NCBI GenBank assembly: GCA_001797745.1
Contig: MGQF01000004.1
Location: 1 to 6,177 of the forward strand
DNA from: Deltaproteobacteria bacterium RBG_13_52_11
GTDB taxonomy: Bacteria > Desulfobacterota > B13-G15 > RBG-16-54-18
Length of the DNA stretch: 6,177 nucleotides
Direction: 5' to 3'
Both the position numbers and the translations under genes were made by a program. Of this stretch, positions 1 to 5,039 are shown one piece after another; position 1 is the stretch's first letter; each line of letters opens with the position of its first letter. Below the pieces are notes generated by a model, which was not told the DNA's origin, did no database searches, and saw only the letters and a program-made list of their open reading frames with translations.

Positions 1-774
1 GTTCGTGATTTACCGCGAGACCCGCTTTTAATGGAACGAGTGAAAGGGCTTGCCAAGGATATTGACATACCTCTTGTGGTAGGGGCATCGGAGTTTTTTA
101 AATTCTCCCGCGTGAAGGAAGATGGCGGCGCACAATTCTCAATAGAGCAACGGGCATATAATTCTGCCTACTTTATCACACCCAATGGGCCTCATGAAGA
201 GCCTTATAGAAAAGTGAAACTTGTTCCCTTTGGAGAATACCTCCCCCTTGAGTCCCTGGTGCAATGGCCTGCTTGGCTTGTTCCCAGGGTATTTCAAGAC
301 ATGCCGGGAGATAGGCCCAAACAATTCAAACTGATGGAAGACATCTGGTTTACAGTAAGGATCTGCTGGGAAGGTGTCTTTGCCGATTTTCTCAGGCCAT
401 CGGTGAAGGAGGGCGCCCAGCTTCTCGTGCAGATCAATAATGCGAACTGGTTCGGACGCACAGCAGCAGAACCACAACATAACCTGGCCTCGGTATTTCG
501 CGCTGTCGAGAACCGCATCCCCGTACTCGTTGCCTCGAATACCGGCCCGTCCCTCATTATCGATCCATACGGCCGTATCCTGACCAGACTACCCGATTAT
601 TTTGCCGAGGGAATGGCTATTGCAGAGGTCCCCGTGGGGAATGTATTGACTTTCTATACCAACTTCGGTGATGTTTTCGCATTCACCTGCATAGGCTGTG
701 TGGTCCTGGCCCTGACGCTCGCCTCGGTGGATATGGTGAGAAGAAAAAAAAGAATAGGTATAGTGAAACGATGA
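1..774 (+). CDS. lnt: Apolipoprotein N-acyltransferase, C-terminal part (5' end outside window)
   Basis: Lnt is an inner-membrane enzyme that moves an acyl chain from phospholipid to the amino group of the lipid-modified cysteine of lipoproteins, the last maturation step. The frame is open from base 1, so the window holds only the last 257 codons: most of the nitrilase-like domain and the final membrane helix. Visible family motifs are YRKVKLVPFGEY, whose first lysine (codon 211-213) matches catalytic Lys335 of E. coli Lnt; ICWEG, with the nucleophilic cysteine at 364-366 (Cys387 in E. coli; Trp replaces the usual Tyr after it); and NANWFG, QHNLASVFRAVENR and SNTGPS. The lysine-cysteine spacing (51 residues) is close to E. 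coli (52). The catalytic glutamate of the WPE motif should lie just upstream of the window. The C-terminus has a hydrophobic helix followed by a basic tail. The stop overlaps the next start codon, indicating an operon. The internal ATG at 31 is not a credible start, since it would cut into the domain. Confidence 0.95.
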   Translation, partial: VRDLPRDPLLMERVKGLAKDIDIPLVVGASEFFKFSRVKEDGGAQFSIEQRAYNSAYFITPNGPHEEPYRKVKLVPFGEYLPLESLVQWPAWLVPRVFQDMPGDRPKQFKLMEDIWFTVRICWEGVFADFLRPSVKEGAQLLVQINNANWFGRTAAEPQHNLASVFRAVENRIPVLVASNTGPSLIIDPYGRILTRLPDYFAEGMAIAEVPVGNVLTFYTNFGDVFAFTCIGCVVLALTLASVDMVRRKKRIGIVKR

Positions 775-2153
775 ATATCCTGCTGATCATACCCGCAGCA
801 CCAGGGGATCGATGGGTTGATGGTCCGATATACCTGCCATTCCCACAATTAGCAATGCCAACAGTGGCTGCCGCGACACCCCCGCAATTCAAAGTAAAGA
901 TTTTGGATGAAAAGGTTGAACCGATTGGAGATGCTCCTGACGCCGACATCGTTGGTATTACAATCGATACCACTGTTGCCAATTACGCCTATAGCCTCGC
1001 CCGCAAGTTCCGAGAAAGGGGTTCTTTTGTTGTGTTGGGTGGACCGCATGTATCGGTTTTACCTCACGAAGCTGTTTTCCATGCGGATGCAGTGATTGTT
1101 GGCGATGCCGAGGATACATGGCCTCAGTTTCTATCAGATTTTTCTAGCGGCCGATCAAAAAAAATTTATTATTCAAACTATCCATCTCTCTCTCGGATCA
1201 AACCACCGCGCCTCGATCTTCTAAAACCAGGCGCCTATCCTACTCTTTCCATCACCCATGCTAGTCGAGGCTGCCCCTATCATTGTGAGTTTTGTTGTAT
1301 TCCCGCCCTTTCTGGAAACTGCTATCGCCACCGTCCAATCGAAGAAGTGGCAAAGGAAGTGGAAGCCCATGACGGATTGCTCACGATTTTTTGGGACGAC
1401 AATCTGACGGCTGACCGGAAGTATGCACGCCAGTTGTTCACGGCACTTAAGCCGCTCAAGAAGCGCTGGATCGGACAGGCAACCATCCTTTTCGCACTGA
1501 ACCGCGCCTTAGTCAAACAAGCAGCAGGAGCTGGTTGTATCGGCCTTTTCTTGGGAATCGAATCATTCTCCACCGAAAGCCTGAAAGAGGCCAAGAAGGG
1601 TTTCAATCCGACTGAAAGATATGGCGAAGGGATACGGAACCTGCATGACCACGGCATCGCGGTAGACGCTGGAGTCATTTTTGGTTTCGATCATGACGAT
1701 CCCGCGGTGTTTGAACGAACGCTCGATGCGGCAGCGTCACTCCGTCTTGATTGTGTGAATTTCAACATTCTCACGCCCTTTCCGGGCACGCCGTTGTATG
1801 TTCGGCTTAAGAAAGAGGGAAGATTGTTGACGAGAGATTGGTCATACTTCCAACCCTATAAGAATGTCGTCTTCCAGCCCAAGCAGATGACCCCCCATCA
1901 ATTATTTAACGGATACCTTCGGGCAGCAAAAAATTACTACCGAACCTGGCCAATTCTCAAAAGGGTTTTTTTCACCCCTTGGTTTTTGAGTACAAAAAGG
2001 TTGTCCTGGTTCATGAACTTTCAGCTTAGGAAAAATATACCTCTTACTTTTTCCGATGCCTTTCCAGCAGATGGAGCAACTAATAATGAAGGTCTGATTG
2101 AGAAAAGAGGTCAGATTGAAAAATCCATAGGAATTCAATCAGACCGCACATAG
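771..2153 (+). CDS. B12-binding-domain radical SAM protein (BchE-like architecture)
   Basis: This complete 460-residue protein has the layout of class B (cobalamin-binding) radical SAM enzymes. Residues about 1-125 form a Rossmann-like B12-binding domain with VGITI near 61-65, a LGGPH motif at 89-93 and VGDAEDTWPQF at 110-120; no classical cobalamin-ligating DxHxxG is seen, as is usual in this class. The radical SAM core starts near 158 with RGCPYHCEFC, whose cysteines 168, 172 and 175 (CxxxCxxC) should bind the 4Fe-4S cluster that cleaves S-adenosylmethionine. Further core motifs are FWDDN (207-211), GIES (262-265), GVIFGFDHDD (301-310) and TPFPGTPL (335-342). A basic, aromatic C-terminal region follows (about 380-425). 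The start overlaps the lnt stop as ATGA with only a weak upstream Shine-Dalgarno, so translation is probably coupled. Related enzymes methylate or rearrange lipids, tetrapyrroles and natural products; the substrate here cannot be read from the sequence. Confidence 0.92.
   Translation: MNILLIIPAAPGDRWVDGPIYLPFPQLAMPTVAAATPPQFKVKILDEKVEPIGDAPDADIVGITIDTTVANYAYSLARKFRERGSFVVLGGPHVSVLPHEAVFHADAVIVGDAEDTWPQFLSDFSSGRSKKIYYSNYPSLSRIKPPRLDLLKPGAYPTLSITHASRGCPYHCEFCCIPALSGNCYRHRPIEEVAKEVEAHDGLLTIFWDDNLTADRKYARQLFTALKPLKKRWIGQATILFALNRALVKQAAGAGCIGLFLGIESFSTESLKEAKKGFNPTERYGEGIRNLHDHGIAVDAGVIFGFDHDDPAVFERTLDAAASLRLDCVNFNILTPFPGTPLYVRLKKEGRLLTRDWSYFQPYKNVVFQPKQMTPHQLFNGYLRAAKNYYRTWPILKRVFFTPWFLSTKRLSWFMNFQLRKNIPLTFSDAFPADGATNNEGLIEKRGQIEKSIGIQSDRT
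2091..2145 (+). terminator. Inverted repeat at the end of the radical SAM gene, possible terminator
   Basis: GGTCTGATTGA (2091-2101) is perfectly complementary to TCAATCAGACC (2135-2145). A near-copy, GGTCAGATTGA (2109-2119), lies between them and can pair with the same right arm with one mismatch and a 13-base loop. Two mutually exclusive hairpins are therefore possible. The element lies inside the last codons, where it encodes the imperfect repeat GLIEKR-GQIEKS, and has no U-run after it. It may act as a weak or Rho-assisted terminator or as an mRNA 3' stabiliser; this is inference from base pairing only. Confidence 0.35.
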
Positions 2154-2212
2154 AGAAGGTTAGGGGCAAGAAGGTATGCGTGGATCATTAAGGCGTGCAA
2201 TAGAAATAATTT

Positions 2213-2250
2213 TGAACCTTTTTGAGAGGAATGGCCACTCATAAATAAAA
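2213..2250 (+). promoter_or_regulatory. Candidate promoter/upstream element of the 2323 gene
   Basis: TGAACCTTTTTGA (2213-2225) recurs exactly at 4875-4887, upstream of the gene at 5040. In both places TGGC(C)ACT and an A-rich stretch follow. TTGAGA (2222-2227) with ATAAAA (2245-2250) at 17-base spacing could be a poor sigma-70 promoter. The element lies about 100 bases before the start codon. The rest of the 2154-2322 gap shows nothing else I can name. Confidence 0.25.
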
Positions 2251-2307
2251 ACAAGAACTGGCAAGATTAGATCGTGATTATTATTGAGGAATGTCAAAAA
2301 AGGGGAA

Positions 2308-2314
2308 AAGGAGG
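2308..2314 (+). promoter_or_regulatory. Ribosome binding site fixing the start at 2323
   Basis: AAGGAGG lies 8 bases before the ATG at 2323 and matches the anti-Shine-Dalgarno well. This favours ATG 2323, which gives a clean signal peptide directly, over an in-frame TTG at 2284 that would place about 13 mostly charged residues in front of it. Confidence 0.85.
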
Positions 2315-2322
2315 ATGGAACA

Positions 2323-3051
2323 ATGAAAAAGGGAATGATGGTAATGACAATTTTTGTAGCTTTATACATGCTTATTTCGATCAGTGCTGTTGCACCATCT
2401 TTTGCAAAGCAAGCAACTCAGACCACACCAACGACAAAGCAGCAGCCGCCGACTTCGCAGTTTACAAAAAACAACGTAATGGTACACACAAAGTTTTGGG
2501 ATCTGGCAGTTGATCACTTCGTCATAAACGGCCAATCTTTTTCTTTCCCTAATAATTACAGTCAAGCAAAGATTATCAACGTCAAGGTCGGGCAAACCGT
2601 CAATTGTCAGTGTTTCTATAAACTCAGGACGATTACCATAGGCAGCATTACCAAGGCGGATGTAGGTTCCTGGGGCTCTGGCAATACCTACAAGATTGCG
2701 GGCGGCTTGTATTTTCCCGGACCTCCGTCACACCAAGAATATAAAATTAAAGCGAGAAAGCTGCCGAAATTTACCTATGCAGACGTGCTAGTATGGAAAA
2801 ACCAAATCGGCGTAAACGGCAACAAAGAGTGGGATGAGTCTTTGGTCTACAACTGGACGGCGGCACCGGAACATGTTGGCAAGAGCATGTATCTGCATTT
2901 TGATGTAGATTCATTTTTCAATATCCAGGAAACCGACGAGAATAATAACGGCAGTTTTAGTGCCTCAGGTTGCGTAGCTAAGTTTATTGTTACCCAGCAG
3001 GCATTAACGCCAAAAGACATGCCTATGGAAAAATTGAAAGACAACAAATAG
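2323..3051 (+). CDS. Secreted CARDB-like protein of unknown function
   Basis: This 242-residue protein begins with a typical Sec signal peptide: MKK, a hydrophobic core, and probable cleavage after the SFA at 26-28. A low-complexity T/Q/P linker follows (about 29-48), then a beta-rich domain (about 50-225). Its end, FDVDSFFNIQETDENNNGS (193-211), has the (V)D..N.I.E.(D/N)E.NN signature that closes CARDB (cell-adhesion-related, Ig-like) domains, followed by a strand ending in FIV. Three cysteines (95, 97, 217) remain in the mature form. It is probably periplasmic or extracellular; no lipobox or membrane anchor is visible. Compared with the paralogue pair downstream it is distantly related at best, lacks the cysteine-rich C-terminal domain, and is richer in A/T. 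An Ig-like domain follows immediately in the +1 frame (3038-3259), so the stop at 3049-3051 may be a frameshift product. The CARDB assignment is moderate; the molecular role is unknown. Confidence 0.85.
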   Translation: MKKGMMVMTIFVALYMLISISAVAPSFAKQATQTTPTTKQQPPTSQFTKNNVMVHTKFWDLAVDHFVINGQSFSFPNNYSQAKIINVKVGQTVNCQCFYKLRTITIGSITKADVGSWGSGNTYKIAGGLYFPGPPSHQEYKIKARKLPKFTYADVLVWKNQIGVNGNKEWDESLVYNWTAAPEHVGKSMYLHFDVDSFFNIQETDENNNGSFSASGCVAKFIVTQQALTPKDMPMEKLKDNK

Positions 3052-3259
3052 TGGAAACAAGGACGGCAGCAGCAGTCATGTAACCTTCAGACTAAGTGGT
3101 ACACATGGTGACGCAGTGAGAGACGACACAGCACCATACCGCTTTACCTTTACGGGTTTACCGATTGGCGAACATGAATTCGTTTATGGAGTAGGCGACC
3201 ATGCTGAGAATATCGTTAATCCCGTTACGATTCGAGTTTCAATTAGACGACGGTATTGA
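3038..3259 (+). pseudogene. Orphan bacterial Ig-like domain without start codon (frameshifted C-terminus or gene remnant)
   Basis: Frame 2 is open from 3038 to the TGA at 3257-3259 and encodes about 70 residues with no plausible start codon, ribosome binding site or signal peptide at the front. The translation fits the bacterial Ig-like pattern of the PF17957 type: KDGSSSHVTFRLSG, then DDTAPYRFTFTGLPIGEHEF, then GDHAENIVNPVTIRVSI, matching 'DG.V..V.F...G', 'aPY.f..tgLp.G.h' and 'a.D.a.N....V.v.V'. The frame overlaps the last 14 bases of the gene at 2323, so one indel there would join them into a protein of roughly 312 residues. The alternatives are a decayed separate gene or a sequencing error. 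A second short frame (3201-3290, ending VWVYEE) overlaps its end, which suggests further decay. The domain likeness is judged by eye. Confidence 0.55.
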
Positions 3260-3457
3260 TTTTGCTAACGTCTGGGTCTATGAGGAATAAAAAATTGGTT
3301 CCGCCTAACTACTCTACTGGTCCAGAATAAAAGATGAAGGTCGAGGCGATTCCTTAACATATCAATAGAAAGGGGGTAAAAATTGGTACAAAGAAGAAGG
3401 GGAGAAAGAGATATTGAGGATTATTGAATATGGCAACAAAAAGAAAGGAGAATCATC
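3260..3457 (+). other. Non-coding gap and purine-rich leader before the 3458 gene
   Basis: No gene-sized frame is supported here. From about 3367 the strand is strongly purine-rich (runs of AGAAAGGGGG and GAAGAAGGGGAGAAAGAG). It ends in AAAGGAG (3444-3450), 7 bases before the ATG at 3458. The stretch ATTATTGA...AAAAAG...AAAGGAG resembles the leader at 2277-2314 before the 2323 gene. No convincing promoter hexamers or terminator hairpin were found. Confidence 0.5.
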
Positions 3458-4276
3458 ATGAAGAGATTAGTAGGAGTAATGGGATTAATTGTTTTCTTGA
3501 CAGTGGTCCTGACAGCAGGGGTTCTGTTCGCCCAGCAGCCTGCGGGGAAACTCCCTGACTTCACTATCGAAAAGATCTATCTCACCAAGGACTGTATGGT
3601 GGCGGTCGTGGTCAAAAACCTCGGACCTGGCCCTGTGCCTGATGAGGTGTGGACGGTGCACAAACCCAAGAGCGCCGGCGTCTACCTCTACAAAAACGGC
3701 ACCGGGTGGGGCGGGGCCTCTATCTGGAAGTTCGATCCTACTAAAAACCTGAAGAACCCAGGCGGTACAGCTACCTACACCAGCACCTTAAAGGTAACAG
3801 GGGCCGCCGGCATCAAGGCGGTGGTCGACCTGTGGAATGTGGTGCCGGAAGCGAAGGAGGGCAACAACAGCCTTGAGACAAAACTCACCTGCGAGGCGCA
3901 AACCGGTCCGTGCTGCATCGGCGGCGCCTATGATGGCACCTATTCAGACAAACCATCGGCGACCTGCAAGAAACCAGGGACAGGTACCTTTACCTTGGAT
4001 ATTAAACAGCAGGCCAATTGTGGTTCCACCATTGAGGGAAAGGTGGTAAATACGGCGAACAATAATACCCATTATTTAACAGGAACAGTGGCCCCCTCAG
4101 GGAAATGCTGCAAGCTCGTAGGTGAGCTGAAAGGAGTCCACGGCACCCCTACAGCCGGTGAAGTTATACAGATCAAGGCCACCTTGTGCAAGAAGGGCGG
4201 CAAGTGGTTCAGCACGGACGGCACCTACACGAACGCTACGGGTTGCAGCGGGACATTCACCTTGAAACAGAAGTAA
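3458..4276 (+). CDS. Secreted CARDB protein with cysteine-rich C-terminal domain (paralogue A)
   Basis: This 272-residue exported protein has a signal peptide (1-25, ending AGVLFA before QQPAGK). Residues about 32-143 are a CARDB domain: PDFTIEKIYL at its start, VAVVVKNLGPGP at 48-59, and the closing VVDLWNVVPEAKEGNNSLE at 122-140. Residues about 145-272 form a domain I do not recognise. It opens with CC at 152-153, has a second CC at 217-218, and carries the motif DGTY...C.GTFTL at both its beginning (159-180) and its end (254-269). The mature protein has ten cysteines (46, 145, 152, 153, 170, 188, 217, 218, 244, 263), all kept in the paralogue at 5040, which suggests disulfide bonds in the periplasm or outside the cell. 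The start is supported by AAAGGAG 7 bases upstream. A hairpin follows the stop closely, so it may be transcribed alone. Function is unknown; binding or adhesion is only a guess from CARDB. Confidence 0.9.
   Translation: MKRLVGVMGLIVFLTVVLTAGVLFAQQPAGKLPDFTIEKIYLTKDCMVAVVVKNLGPGPVPDEVWTVHKPKSAGVYLYKNGTGWGGASIWKFDPTKNLKNPGGTATYTSTLKVTGAAGIKAVVDLWNVVPEAKEGNNSLETKLTCEAQTGPCCIGGAYDGTYSDKPSATCKKPGTGTFTLDIKQQANCGSTIEGKVVNTANNNTHYLTGTVAPSGKCCKLVGELKGVHGTPTAGEVIQIKATLCKKGGKWFSTDGTYTNATGCSGTFTLKQK
3669..3735 (+). repeat. 67-bp perfect direct repeat, copy 1 (inside paralogue A)
   Basis: These 67 bases are identical to 5290-5356, including all third codon positions, and encode 22 identical residues (72-93 of paralogue A) centred on GVYLYKNGTGWGG. 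The first bases on either side (3668 and 3736) differ between the copies. The surrounding domain is similar but less conserved. Confidence 0.95.
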
Positions 4277-4285
4277 GGCCATAGC

Positions 4286-4318
4286 GGCCAGGCCCGGAGC
4301 CTATCTTCGGGCCTGGCC
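4286..4318 (+). terminator. GC-rich hairpin after paralogue A
   Basis: GGCCAGGCCCG (4286-4296) and CGGGCCTGGCC (4308-4318) form a perfect 11-bp stem with an 11-base loop, starting 10 bases after the stop codon. No T-run follows, so it is an atypical intrinsic terminator or a 3'-end stabiliser. The remaining gap to 4430 has only a weak 6-bp inverted repeat, GAGGTG/CACCTC (4351-4356 and 4371-4376). Confidence 0.6.
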
Positions 4319-4418
4319 CACTCGAATACGATCCCATGAGAGGGGAGAATGAGGTGAGGGAAAAGCTAGCCACCTCTTGAATAAGGGTTAAAAAAGGCGG
4401 ATGTGCAATAACAAAAAT

Positions 4419-4425
4419 AAGGAGG
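4419..4425 (+). promoter_or_regulatory. Ribosome binding site fixing the start at 4431
   Basis: AAGGAGG ends 5 bases before the ATG at 4431. The alternative in-frame ATG at 4401 has GGCGG directly against it with no spacing, and would place ten polar and charged residues ahead of the lipoprotein signal peptide. Confidence 0.85.
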
Positions 4426-4430
4426 AAAAG

Positions 4431-4844
4431 ATGAGCAAGAAGATCTGTATTTTACTCTTTGTTATTTCTCTATTTCTCTTTTCATGTTCTGTTCAGAAAG
4501 GTCCCAACATGAAGGAGGGGCTGTGGGAGGTAACGATGAGGATGGAGGTGCCGGGGATGCCGGTGCAGATGTCTCCCCAAACCTATACTCAGTGCCTGAC
4601 ACAAAAAGAGGTAGTGCCCCAGCGAGAGGAACCGGACCAAGGATGCAAGATAGTTAAGCAGGATATAACGGGCGACACGGTCTCCTGGGTGGTGGAGTGT
4701 AAAACAAATGAAGGAACCGCAGTGAGCGACGGAAGGATAACCTATAAAGGGGATACCTTTGAGGGGGTCATCCAGATGACGCAGGGAAGTATGAAGGCGA
4801 CCCAGAGGCTGTCAGGGAAATGGGTTGGGAAGTGTGAGAAGTGA
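4431..4844 (+). CDS. DUF3617 family lipoprotein
   Basis: This 137-residue protein has a short lipoprotein signal peptide, MSKK followed by a hydrophobic core and the lipobox LFSC (16-19). Cys19 should be lipidated and the signal cut by signal peptidase II. The residue after the cysteine is Ser, not Asp, which by the E. coli rule favours the outer membrane. The mature part fits DUF3617 (PF12276): KEGLWEVTMRMEVPGMP (28-44), TQCLTQKE (53-60), a central C72, SWVVEC (85-90), ITYKGDTFEGVI (103-114) and the end LSGKWVGKCEK. Four cysteines (55, 72, 90, 135) match the usual family pattern and may pair as disulfides. Family function is unknown. It sits between the two CARDB paralogues on the same strand, with gaps of 154 and 195 bases, so co-transcription is uncertain. 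Confidence 0.88.
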   Translation: MSKKICILLFVISLFLFSCSVQKGPNMKEGLWEVTMRMEVPGMPVQMSPQTYTQCLTQKEVVPQREEPDQGCKIVKQDITGDTVSWVVECKTNEGTAVSDGRITYKGDTFEGVIQMTQGSMKATQRLSGKWVGKCEK

Positions 4845-4874
4845 CAGGGAACCCTCCTGCCAGGGGAACGATCG

Positions 4875-4911
4875 TGAACCTTTTTGACCACGTTGGCACT
4901 AACAGACAAAA
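4875..4911 (+). promoter_or_regulatory. Candidate promoter/upstream element of paralogue B
   Basis: TGAACCTTTTTGA (4875-4887) is an exact repeat of 2213-2225 and is again followed by TGGC-ACT and an A-rich stretch. TTGACC (4884-4889) is a fair -35 hexamer, but ACAAAA (4906-4911) is a poor -10. The element lies about 150 bases before the start at 5040. Nothing else in the gap 4845-5039 could be named. Confidence 0.25.
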
Positions 4912-5039
4912 GCCAAGATCTCTATGGCCATCGAAAAAAGGGAGGGGGCTGCTTAAAAACAAAGATAGAGTGAGCCTAGAATAGCAAGTAAACTGATAAG
5001 ATTCAATGAACACGAAACATTGACAAGGAGGGAAAAGAA

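Noticed and set aside
139..557. Minus-strand open frames opposite lnt
   Set aside because: They are antisense to conserved Lnt catalytic motifs, with no ribosome binding site or domain resemblance.
2284..2322. TTG start giving a 13-residue N-terminal extension of the 2323 gene
   Set aside because: The strong AAGGAGG at 2308-2314 serves the ATG at 2323, and the extension would place charged residues before the signal peptide.
3383..3427. 14-residue leader-peptide frame starting with TTG after GGGGG
   Set aside because: It has a rare start codon, a charged translation with no attenuation-type residue run, and arises in a purine-rich tract where such matches are expected.
4351..4376. Inverted repeat GAGGTG/CACCTC upstream of the lipoprotein gene
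   Set aside because: Only six base pairs with a 14-base loop and no T-run, too weak to call a terminator or operator.
4401..4430. Upstream ATG for the DUF3617 lipoprotein
   Set aside because: GGCGG abuts this ATG with no spacing, while AAGGAGG is well placed for 4431, which gives a standard lipoprotein signal.
4893..4908. Sigma-54 type promoter (TTGGCAC at 4893-4899)
   Set aside because: The -24 half looks good, but the expected TTGC at the -12 position reads GACA, so the essential GC is missing.
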